From NCBI GenBank assembly GCA_036939355.1, contig JALLAP010001076.1:1-12609 (forward strand): DNA of 12,609 bases, in the 5' to 3' direction. Shown piece by piece: positions 1-6,629 of this stretch. How positions within the stretch are numbered: the first letter of the stretch is position 1; each line of letters starts with the position of its first letter. Origin of the DNA: Thalassiosira profunda. Lineage: Eukaryota; Bacillariophyta; Thalassiosirophyceae; Thalassiosirales; Thalassiosiraceae. The notes under the pieces are model-generated. The model ran no database searches. It worked only from the letters and a program-made list of their open reading frames with translations, and was not told the DNA's origin. The position numbers and the translations under genes are program-made.

Positions 1-262
1 CAACGAAAGAGCCGTATCAAAGCTTTCCGAACACAACGACGATTTCGAGGACACTGTGGAGAGGCTAGAAATCAAGTACGGTGCTGTGAAGAAGAAGGGC
101 AATGTTCAATACCCCGCTCATTTCTCTGGGGCAATGGAAAGAAGGGAACACTTGCGAGAGAGATACCATGCCGTTGGGAGCAACATGAATTGGAAGCAAA
201 GAGAGGCTGAAAGGTACGAGATCCTATTCGAGCACCATGAGCGTCCCTTCGGCGCAAAATAA
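1..262 (+). CDS. C-terminal fragment of an unidentified protein (5' end outside window)
   Basis: The frame beginning at base 2 is open from the window edge to a TAA at 260-262 and gives 86 residues. No credible ATG start lies near the edge, so this is read as the 3' end of a gene or its last exon. The peptide is hydrophilic and rich in charged and aromatic residues, with stretches such as RREHLRERYHAVGS and KQREAERYEILFEHHERPFG. This suggests a helical, soluble C-terminus. I see no membrane segment and no motif I recognise. The gene converges on the small minus-strand gene ending at 458, with 195 bp between them. The frame is fairly sure because it is open to the edge and protein-like. The function is unknown. 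Confidence 0.5.
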   Translation, partial: NERAVSKLSEHNDDFEDTVERLEIKYGAVKKKGNVQYPAHFSGAMERREHLRERYHAVGSNMNWKQREAERYEILFEHHERPFGAK

Positions 263-457
263 GTTGGTTCGCCTGTGACTGGCGCTGGCAAAGGACACAC
301 TCGTGGATTGCTTCCTATCTCTACTTTATCCCTCTGCTGCATGAAAGGAGATTGTGGAAGCCTAGCTAGACTCAGAGCCATTCACTCCGCCTTCCTCGTT
401 GCTCGTCGCTTCGCTCCATCAGCGACAACTCGCCTCCACCGATCGTCGAGTCCCACG
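263..457. other. Convergent intergenic region
   Basis: This 195-bp stretch separates two convergent 3' ends. The only notable thing is AGTCCCACG at 449-457, just beyond the stop of the minus-strand gene. Its complement recurs after the stop of the related copy at 9413-9421, so the homology between the two copies runs past the coding region. Confidence 0.4.
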
Positions 458-796
458 CTACGCCATGAAGCCCTTGCCCTTCGATCCCGAGCGGTTGCTC
501 TTCGCCTTCTCCTTGCGCTTCTTCGCGCGAGTGGGCTCCTTGTGCACCACGGCCTTGGGCGCCGGGCGGTGCTGGACGCGGGCCGCGCCGTGGCGGGAGG
601 AATGGCGGCTCCCCTTCCGGTCGTGCTTCGAAAGCGAGAGCCGGCCCCTCGTCTCGTCGTCTTGCATCGCGTGGAGGTCGCGGACGATCGCGTCGACGGA
701 CTCGCTCCTCTCGACGACGGGAGGCGCGGTCAGGACGGAGCTGTGCCCCCCTAGGGTCTGGAGCCAGGTAGGCAGCGCGCGACGAAGTCCGGGCAT
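458..796 (-). CDS. Small basic protein (112 aa), intact member of a two-copy family in this window
   Basis: The ATG at 794-796 sits in a good eukaryotic context (GTCGCCATG) and the TAG stop is at 458-460. The same frame is open further upstream to 1042, but that part is low-quality sequence over a CT/GA-rich promoter-like stretch, so the internal ATG is preferred. The protein starts MPGLRRALPTWLQTLGG, has a mixed-charge middle (about 29-50) and a strongly basic tail (about 58-112) with clusters such as AKKRKEKAK at 91-99, which could act as a nuclear localisation signal or bind nucleic acid. No known domain is recognised. The call rests largely on a related copy in the opposite orientation at 9080-9409 that shares RVQ.RPAPK, K(E/D)PTRA(K/R)K and the GKG ending in the same order over nearly the same length. 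Function is unknown. Confidence 0.55.
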   Translation of the reverse strand: MPGLRRALPTWLQTLGGHSSVLTAPPVVERSESVDAIVRDLHAMQDDETRGRLSLSKHDRKGSRHSSRHGAARVQHRPAPKAVVHKEPTRAKKRKEKAKSNRSGSKGKGFMA

Positions 797-1096
797 GGCG
801 ACTTTGGTGCGGCAATCTTCAGAGATTGTGAGAGCGGACAGAGTGGAGAGTGCAGCCCAACCCTTGTGAGATGGACAGAGTGAGTGAGAGTGAGAGCACG
901 GACAGCACAGCGTGAGAGCCTCCTTTGTCTGGGCGGCGCATCGACGTTTTTGCTCTGGCCCCAGTCGTGGAGAGTTACCTTCGTCTGTACGTACCATACT
1001 CATACCCCCCTCCTCTCGAGAAAGGACGGGGGGTTGCAGCACCGTTGATGGTTGCAGATTGCGGCGCTCACTACCAACAGACGACGATTCATTGCT
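797..1096. promoter_or_regulatory. Upstream region of the 112-aa gene, with GA/CT-rich tract
   Basis: These 300 bp lie between the start of the small basic gene (796) and the stop of the aminotransferase gene (1097), both on the minus strand. On the minus strand, 811-832 reads CTCACAATCTCTGAAGATTG followed by CC, 15-36 nt upstream of the ATG. This resembles the CTCATAATTT element seen before other genes in the window. The tract 829-910 is GA-rich on the plus strand with repeated GTGAGAG and GGACAG units, which reads as a pyrimidine-rich leader or promoter on the gene strand. No gene is seen here. Confidence 0.35.
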
Positions 1097-2611
1097 TCAT
1101 AGACTCTTCATACATTTCAGCAACGCCTTGCAGAACGAAGAAATCTCCTCCTCCGTGTTGAAATACGACAGCGAGGCCCGGAGCAAGCTCCGTTCGCCCA
1201 ACCTGGTGCGCGACGAGTCCAACGGAGTGGAGGGGGCCGGTACCACGCTTATGTGAGAGCAACAAGTCGTGGGCTCATTGTCGGCTGCGTCCTCGTCGTC
1301 CACTCCATTTTGCATTCGCTTCTTGATAGTTGCCGCATCGACATTGTCCACGTAGAAGGTAACGATGCCGCACTCCGACGAGCCGTCGTGATACACGTGC
1401 ACGCCCTCCATCTCCCGAAGACGCGCTCGGAGCAACCGACCAAGCATTGCGCACTTCTCTTCAATGGCATCCACGCCCACAGAGAGTGCCACATCGACGG
1501 CCGCGCCCAATCCCAGCCGCGCGGCCACGTTGGATTCCCAGAACTCGAACCGGGCCGTTCCGGGCTTGTACGCGTGGCGCAGCCCTTCGCGGTCCTCGGC
1601 TCCTTCCAAACCGCGATCCCACGCTGACGGATCCACCACCTTCATTACCGGCGCCGCCGCGTGGTCGACGTGGCTCGGCTCCAATGCATTCGCAATGTGC
1701 TTTGACACGTAGAGAAATCCCGTCCCTCGGGGTCCGCGGAGGTACTTCCTCCCAGTGGCAGTCAACGCGTGGCACTTCATTTGGCGAACGTCGATGGGAA
1801 GCTGTCCTGCCGATTGGCAAGCGTCGACGAGGTAGAGGATTTGCGGCAGGCTTTCGTTGTTTTTGCGTCGGTGTCGAGAGTTGAATGCATCGATCATGCC
1901 GCCAATCTCATCGACCGGGTTGACGATGCCGGAGTTTGTCGGGATGTGTGTGACGCACACCATGACGATTGACGCGGGGTCGATGCATCTTTCGTCGCCA
2001 TCTATTGCATAGGTGCCAACCAACATCGATCGAAAGGCTTGCAAGTCTACCACCCCCGAGCTGATCGTCTCTCCATCTTCGCCTTGTATTGTAGACGAAG
2101 GGATCGGCAGTACCCTCCATCGCAATTTCGACATTCGACTGCGATCCCTCGCGAACTTGACCGCCGCCACGAGGTTTGCCGCGTACTCGGCCTCGCTCAC
2201 CAATATCACCGCCTCTTTCCTCCTCGCATCATCCTCATTCTCGCCCGTCCTCTGCAACTCCATCAGCTCTCGTTCCTTCGTCTCAAGCATCCCATAAAAG
2301 GCCCGCGTCCAACCAACCGTCGCGCTTTCGACCAGGGCAATCTCCTCCCGGGCCTCGCACCCCGCGGCATCTCGCCCAGCACCGATCAACTTCGCGACGG
2401 AATCGTACGCCCCGTCCACATTTGCCAGGTCAGCGGCGCGGTATCCTCCCACCTCTGCCTCGAGTCGAAGGTGTTGAATGATGGCGTCCGTCACTGTTGG
2501 AGGTGACGGGGAGGCCCCCGCGTTGTTAAAGTGGATGCGTTTAGTGGTGGTGGCCATGGCGGCGGTGCCGACGGCGAGGATGGCCGGGAGGAGCGGCCGA
2601 AGGAGCGCCAT
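1097..2611 (-). CDS. Class V aminotransferase-fold PLP-dependent enzyme (504 aa)
   Basis: This intronless gene runs from the ATG at 2609-2611 to a stop at 1097. A longer reading would need a TTG start at 2638 and is rejected. The protein shows the hallmarks of fold-type I, class V PLP enzymes (NifS/SufS, isopenicillin N epimerase-like): HFNNAGASP near the N-terminus followed by HLRLEAEVGGYRAADLA, then LYLVDACQSAGQLPIDV with the PLP-ring Asp near 263, then ATGRKYLRGPRGTGFLYV with the Schiff-base Lys near 289. The FEFWESNVAARLGLG segment and C-terminal RASLSYFNTEEEI match the bacterial-type subfamily as I remember it. Length is normal and the fold looks complete. The actual reaction (desulfurase, lyase such as EgtE, or epimerase) cannot be fixed from sequence alone. 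The first about 20 residues are hydrophobic (MALLRPLLPAILAVGTAAMA) and may be an ER signal, anchor or organelle presequence. A telomere-repeat element begins 27 bp upstream of the ATG. Confidence 0.9.
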   Translation of the reverse strand: MALLRPLLPAILAVGTAAMATTTKRIHFNNAGASPSPPTVTDAIIQHLRLEAEVGGYRAADLANVDGAYDSVAKLIGAGRDAAGCEAREEIALVESATVGWTRAFYGMLETKERELMELQRTGENEDDARRKEAVILVSEAEYAANLVAAVKFARDRSRMSKLRWRVLPIPSSTIQGEDGETISSGVVDLQAFRSMLVGTYAIDGDERCIDPASIVMVCVTHIPTNSGIVNPVDEIGGMIDAFNSRHRRKNNESLPQILYLVDACQSAGQLPIDVRQMKCHALTATGRKYLRGPRGTGFLYVSKHIANALEPSHVDHAAAPVMKVVDPSAWDRGLEGAEDREGLRHAYKPGTARFEFWESNVAARLGLGAAVDVALSVGVDAIEEKCAMLGRLLRARLREMEGVHVYHDGSSECGIVTFYVDNVDAATIKKRMQNGVDDEDAADNEPTTCCSHISVVPAPSTPLDSSRTRLGERSLLRASLSYFNTEEEISSFCKALLKCMKSL

Positions 2612-2638
2612 CGTGCGCAGCGCTGTCGCAGCGGGCAA

Positions 2639-2787
2639 CTTTAAATGGGGGTCAGATTTAGGGTGATTTTTGTTAGGAGTTGTTAGGGTGGTTAGGGTTG
2701 GGGGCGGTGGGGGGGTAGGGCAGGGTTGGGTTCGGGTTGGGTTAGGTTAGGGTTTCGGGTTGGGTCAAATCTGACCCCCATTTAAAG
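2639..2787. repeat. 149-bp element with 21-bp perfect terminal inverted repeats and telomere-like interior
   Basis: Positions 2639-2659 and 2767-2787 are perfect reverse complements. The core of the left arm is TTTAAATGGGGGTCAGATTT and the right arm is its complement. Between them lie about 107 bp of G-rich sequence built from degenerate TTAGGG, TTGGG and TTCGGG units. No ORF is carried, so if mobile it would be a MITE-like non-autonomous element. No clear target-site duplication is visible. GGCA occurs at 2634-2637 and 2787-2790, but this is short, does not sit symmetrically at the arm ends and may be chance. The element lies in the divergent region between the aminotransferase and the five-pass membrane gene, and its left end is 27 bp from the aminotransferase ATG. 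Confidence 0.75.
2660..2766 (+). repeat. Interstitial degenerate telomeric repeats (TTAGGG-like), G-quadruplex-prone
   Basis: The plus strand contains several GTTAGGG units plus variants GTTGGG, TTCGGG and GTAGGG. A dense G-run stretch at about 2698-2740 has at least four runs of three or more G separated by short loops, which satisfies the usual G-quadruplex pattern. TTAGGG is the telomere repeat known from diatoms. Genes on both sides show this is internal, not a chromosome end. Confidence 0.75.
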
Positions 2788-3074
2788 GCAGCCGAGGAGG
2801 TGGAGACTACTTCACTGCGAAGTAAAAATCTGTACCGCTCAGACGGACGGTGCACAAGCAAGTTTCCCACCAAGAGGTCGAGCTCCTCGCTACTTCACCT
2901 CAACCTCCTCAACTCCGCGCCGCGTCGACCAGCTGGCGCTCGCCACCACCGATTGCAATGCGGTGCAACTCCGCGCCTTCACATTCACTATGCTGACCGC
3001 CACAAATGAGCTCGGCGGCGGTAGGTAGGAGCACATTTTGTTGCGATCGACGGTAGGAAAGGAGCGAGTGAACG
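2788..3074. promoter_or_regulatory. Upstream region of the five-pass membrane protein gene
   Basis: This region lies between the inverted-repeat element and the ATG at 3075. It contains a 12-bp direct repeat, CAACTCCGCGCC, at 2910-2921 and 2966-2977, offset by 56 bp. No coding exon is convincing here. The short ORFs on both strands have no protein-like features. It must hold the promoter and 5' UTR of the downstream gene, and perhaps distal promoter sequence for the aminotransferase. Confidence 0.35.
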
Positions 3075-5550
3075 ATGGGGACGTCCGGCCTCGGCTTCTC
3101 CTCCTCCCAGGGGGCGCCGGCGGCCGAGACGGAGTATTACACTGCGGCGATGGATTCGGAGGTAAGCTGCAACTTACCCAACAACTTACATTGATACGCG
3201 CACATCTTGTGCATATCTTATGCACATCTCACGTCTTTCTTCTTTCTTCTGCAGGCGGCGGGCGTCCGCTTCATGAGCCGGCTGCCCCGATTCGGCCACT
3301 CGTCCGACTTCTCCCGGCTGGTCTCGAGCGACACGGCCGAGCAGGCCGATTACCTCGTCGGGGTGAGTGCAACCTTGGAATGCACAGGGTACCTCTGACC
3401 GCATGCGGCGCGATCTCACTCAAACATACTCTGTGTTATCAGCTGCTGGCGGTTGGCTTCTTCCTCCTCTCGATCTTCCTCTTCTGGGCCCTCACCCTCA
3501 TAACACTGAAATGCATGGGCCCGCGCCGCGTGGGACTCTGTGCGGGCCGAGCCCGCGTGGAATCCAACCCCAAGGGCAAACCAAAGGGTGGCAAAGCCGA
3601 GGGCGAGTTCTCCCCTCCCACATACCTGTGGAAACTGCGCGCCTTCTTCCTCGCCCTTGGAGCAATCCTGATCCTGCTGTGCCTGGCGCTGGTGGGGCCG
3701 GGGTTGAGCGCGTGGGCGCCCACCGCCATCTCCACGCGAAAGGTGAACCGGGACGTGCAGGATGCGGCCACCCAGGGGTTGCTGATAATGGATTCTGTCA
3801 CGAGGGTGCAGCGGAACGTCGAGAATCTGGACATTGAGTCCATATTGGACGTGGCGGGGGCGTGTCCCAACATCCAGAACAACACCTTCGTCTCGGACAA
3901 GGTGTTGCGACGATCGATCAAGAATGTGGAGCGGCAGTTCGACGAGCTCGAGACGTACTTGAACCAGACCGACTCGGAAAAGATGCGAGGGTACATCGAC
4001 GCGGCCCTCGATGGCACCGAATACGTCGAAACGGCCGTGACGTACGTGGAGCGGAACGATTGGACGGTTCGCATGTTTGCTTTGGTGACGATCGTGGCGG
4101 CCTTCTTCTTGATGCTGGCAGCGGCGACGAGCGGGCGGTCAAGCCGGTGTCGATTGCCGGCGTTGACGTGCATGGCGGAGCTGGGCATGCTGCCGATATT
4201 CATGGCGGCGGTGGCAGTGGCGTGGGTGGCGACGGCTGGGCTGGCGTTCGCGAGCATTTCCAACGCCGGTAAGTGATGCTATGCCGGGCAAGAATTTTGT
4301 TGCGATATTCCACAACGCCTTCGGCTGACTTACATCCTCTTCTGTCGTCAGACTTCTGCACGGGAAATGCGCAGCAAAGCGGTCCGGCAGGAACGGTCAT
4401 GGATATACTCGAGGAGAGGCAAATACCAGAGGACAGCATCATCTACGCGGCGTTCTCTTACTACCAAAGTGAATGCACCACGGAAGATCCAATAGAGCAC
4501 CTGTACCCGTACGAGGACGACCTCCAAAGCGGCATCAGCTCGGCAAACCAATTCCTCACCAAAGTGGACGAGATCGGTCTAGACCAAATCAACGAGCAGT
4601 GCGGAGCGGACGTTTCTTCCGTCATCGAAGGAATCGGCCTCATCAAAGACAACCTCGGTATCCTATTGAGCGCCTTGCGATCCACTTTCGACGTGCTCGG
4701 GTGCAAGCGAATGCGGCCCATCTACGTGCAGGCATTGGAGGGAACGGCGTGCACCGATTCCTCGGGCAGCCTGACGCTGCTCTTTGGAATCATGTTCGGA
4801 ATCAGCGTCGTCGGGATGCTCCTGATCAGCCTGCGATTTGCTCTGTACCCGTACAAGAGGGTGTACGTCAGCTCGTCGATGGACGACGAGGAGAAGGACG
4901 AATGGGACGAGTATCAGGCGTACCTCCGACACATGGCGAGCTTCGTCAACATATTCGGCAGAGAGGACGACGACGATGATGCGTGTGCGAAAGCGGACAC
5001 GTCCGAAACATCCTCAACGGCAACAAACCGGTCGATGTTCGCCCGACGGGCTTTGGACCGAACATTGACGATAAGCACAGATTACGATGCACCGGACGAA
5101 GAGGCCCCGCTGTCGCCATACGCGGCAGCTGTTGAGGGGTCTCTCGTCTCTCGAAGCCACTGCGATGTGTACGAGGACGAGGAGAGGATGCCATTGTCAC
5201 CAGAGCATCGAGGCGATCTTGACGACGACTTCAGAGAGCAACCCGAGCAGTCCGTGTTGTTTTCGCCCAGCAGATGTGAAACTGGCACCACCGTCGACGA
5301 AGAGTGCGCACCGTTGACACCCCAATCGCTGCAGATGCACGAGAAGCGGCTCAGCACGCCCGATTTCCTCTCGCCGGGCACGTTCAAAAGGTGGCGCCGG
5401 GAAAGCGATCAGAACTTGAGAGACGAAGACGAAGAGCTGCCAGAGACGCCCTTGATGCTATCCCCGAAAGATCAGCAAGGCCGTGGTCACTTTTGGGATG
5501 TCCTCTCGCCTCTCAAGAGAGGAGGCTCGCCTGAACCGAAGATGGAATGA
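3075..5550 (+). CDS. Five-pass membrane protein, tweety/prominin-like layout, acidic phospho-motif tail (739 aa, 4 exons)
   Basis: Exons are 3075-3161, 3255-3362, 3443-4268 and 4352-5550, joined by GT-AG introns that keep one open frame to the TGA at 5548-5550. Predicted membrane segments are near residues 66-89, 131-153, 274-296, 312-338 and 481-506. Between them are a short basic loop (90-130), a first large loop (154-273) with two N-glycosylation sequons (NNT near 211, NQT near 239), a short loop, and a second large loop (339-480) with five cysteines. A long acidic tail (507-739) follows. This order is what tweety (TTYH) and prominin families show, with N-terminus and large loops outside the cytosol. 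I see no diagnostic motif, so family membership is an inference from layout. The first two small exons encode the soluble N-terminus; the start has MGTSGLGFSSSQ. The tail carries repeated acidic-PLSP/PLTP motifs, likely phosphorylated. Its 3' end converges on the silaffin-like gene with 91 bp between. Confidence 0.8.
3162..3254 (+). other. Intron 1 of the five-pass membrane gene (93 nt)
   Basis: The donor is GAG|GTAAGC and the acceptor follows a strong pyrimidine tract, TCTTTCTTCTTTCTTCTGCAG. Phase 0. Splicing joins MDSE to AAGVRF. Confidence 0.85.
3363..3442 (+). other. Intron 2 of the five-pass membrane gene (80 nt)
   Basis: The donor is GGG|GTGAGT and the acceptor is TGTTATCAG|CTG. Phase 0. 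Splicing joins YLVG directly to the first membrane segment, LLAVGFFLL. Confidence 0.85.
4269..4351 (+). other. Intron 3 of the five-pass membrane gene (83 nt)
   Basis: The donor is GCCG|GTAAGT and the acceptor is TGTCGTCAG|AC. Phase 1, recreating a GAC codon (Asp 341). Unspliced, the frame ends at a TGA at 4274-4276, so removal is required to reach the second large loop and fifth membrane segment. Confidence 0.9.
5095..5466 (+). repeat. Four acidic PLSP/PLTP-type motif repeats in the protein tail
   Basis: Within the last exon, DEEAPLSP (5095-5118), DEERMPLSP (within 5176-5202), DEECAPLTP (5296-5322) and DEDEELPETPLMLSP (5422-5466) repeat the pattern acidic cluster, one or two residues, Pro-Leu-Ser/Thr-Pro, the last being a looser version. 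Spacing is 27-42 codons. These are candidate proline-directed kinase sites in an acidic context. Confidence 0.65.
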
Positions 5551-5641
5551 TCAAAGGCACTCGACATTCATATCTAGTAATATGCATCTACATCTATGAC
5601 ATCGCAGCCTGCTCAGCAACTGCAGAGGGACCGTTCTGAGC
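5551..5641. other. Short convergent intergenic region
   Basis: This 91-bp gap holds the overlapping 3' UTRs of two convergent genes. No terminator or repeat is evident. Confidence 0.4.
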
Positions 5642-6289
5642 TCACACATTGTACACATCGAAGTTGATCTCGCCATTTTCATCCATAGAGAAGGAATAGA
5701 AGTAGGAGAAGCTGCCCTCGAAAGGGTTGGGCAGGGACATTGATACCGAAAAGTAGTCCTCCTCGTAGAACAGCTCCCAGCTAAAGTCGTCATCGGGCAT
5801 GGACATCATTGGCATCGACAGATCATCGTTGATATCGATTGCCACTGGCAGAATCGGGGCGACGACTGACTTGGCCGCCTTCGAGTTCTTCTTCTCTCCT
5901 CCGGCCTTCGCCATCTTCCCAGATTTGCCTTTCTGGACGCTGAAGCCTTTGAGTGGCCGATTCACGGGCAACGCAACAGGACCCTTCGGCGCATGCTCGA
6001 GCTTTACCGCTTTTGGATTGGCTTTCTTCGTCTTGGCCTTGAAAACGGCGCCGCTCTTGCCCGCTTTGCTGAAGAGAGGCAGTCGTGGGGTCTCGACAGG
6101 GCTGTTGGTTGGAGCAGAGACGATCGCGGTGACGGACGTTGCAGTCTCCCTCGCTGGCGCCGCCGCAGAGGAGTCGTTTGCACCCTTCGCGTTCCCCTTT
6201 CCAACGAGTCGTCGGCGCAGGACCGACTGAGGCTCGACCTCCATCGGGAGCAGGAGGGCGGCGGCGAGGATGGCGATGGAGGTCTTCAT
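5642..6289 (-). CDS. Silaffin-like secreted lysine-rich protein (215 aa), putative biosilica or wall protein
   Basis: The gene is one uninterrupted frame from an ATG in near-ideal context (CCACCATGA) at 6287-6289 to TGA at 5642-5644. The N-terminus MKTSIAILAAALLLPMEVEP is a signal peptide. It is followed by LRRRL (24-28), an RXL site like that at which diatom silaffin precursors are known to be trimmed. Residues about 74-140 are rich in lysine spaced by small residues (SKAGKSG, KAKTKKANPKAVK, KGKSGKMAKAGGEKKNSKAAK), as in silica-precipitating peptides. Residues about 152-215 are acidic, aromatic and Met/Ser-rich (LSMPMMSMPDDDF, SFSYFYSFSMDENGE), with no long hydrophobic run. This oppositely charged two-block design fits a zwitterionic organic matrix protein deposited with silica or in the cell wall. 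There is no globular domain. Low-complexity proteins cannot be assigned by homology alone, so function is inferred. It is divergent from the HA-domain gene. Confidence 0.7.
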   Translation of the reverse strand: MKTSIAILAAALLLPMEVEPQSVLRRRLVGKGNAKGANDSSAAAPARETATSVTAIVSAPTNSPVETPRLPLFSKAGKSGAVFKAKTKKANPKAVKLEHAPKGPVALPVNRPLKGFSVQKGKSGKMAKAGGEKKNSKAAKSVVAPILPVAIDINDDLSMPMMSMPDDDFSWELFYEEDYFSVSMSLPNPFEGSFSYFYSFSMDENGEINFDVYNV

Positions 6290-6629
6290 GGTGGAGGCGA
6301 GGGAGAGCAGGGCTGCAAGGAGGCTTGGAATGACAATGGAGAGGGCGAGTTGCAGAAATTATGAGCCTCGGCGGGCGTGGGGAGCAGCAGGGGGCAGGGG
6401 GCAACGCAGGGAGGGTGGCAAGCCGTTTCTCCCACTAAGTAAAGAGAGTTGACGTAGGAAGCAGTCGTGGGCATGCTAGAAAGATACCGATTCCAACGCA
6501 CACATCACGTTCAAGAACCGTTTGCCTCCACCTCTTTCAGCGACCCCACGCTTGCAACTCCGCTCATTGCCTGCCAACGCCGCAGGCAATCTTAACCTCT
6601 CATAATTTAGCAGATCGCCTCCTCGCAAC
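6290..6629. promoter_or_regulatory. Shared divergent promoter with a 10-bp inverted CTCATAATTT pair
   Basis: These 340 bp lie between two divergent ATGs (6289 minus, 6630 plus). AAATTATGAG at 6356-6365 and CTCATAATTT at 6599-6608 are exact reverse complements, so each gene has CTCATAATTT on its own sense strand (about 67 and 22 bp upstream of its ATG). Each is followed within about 10 bp by a CGCC. I see no ORF of note in this region apart from shadows. Confidence 0.5.

Noticed and set aside
372..869. Overlapping ORFs of 147-156 aa on both strands over the small basic gene
   Set aside because: They are Arg/Pro- or Ser-rich by-products of the GC-biased codons of the gene at 458-796. Only the gene's frame is matched by the second copy at 9080-9409.
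1253..2506. Several ORFs of 80-155 aa on both strands inside the aminotransferase region
   Set aside because: They are shadows of a long, motif-rich frame and have no features of their own.
2612..2638. N-terminal extension of the aminotransferase to position 2638
   Set aside because: It depends on a TTG start. The ATG at 2609-2611 is normal for a eukaryotic gene and is followed by a plausible N-terminus.
2660..2766. A real chromosome end
   Set aside because: The repeats are degenerate and short, and unique coding sequence lies on both sides.
2634..2790. GGCA at 2634-2637 and 2787-2790 as a target-site duplication
   Set aside because: It is only 4 bp, overlaps the right arm and is not placed symmetrically at the arm ends, so it could be chance.
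3439..4263. 274-aa minus-strand ORF
   Set aside because: It is antisense to exon 3 of the five-pass membrane gene. The plus frame has clear membrane segments, sequons and matching splice sites.
5823..6404. 193-aa minus-strand ORF in a second frame over the silaffin-like gene
   Set aside because: The other frame has a signal peptide, a good ATG context and a coherent charge-block design; this one is an Arg/Pro-rich shadow.
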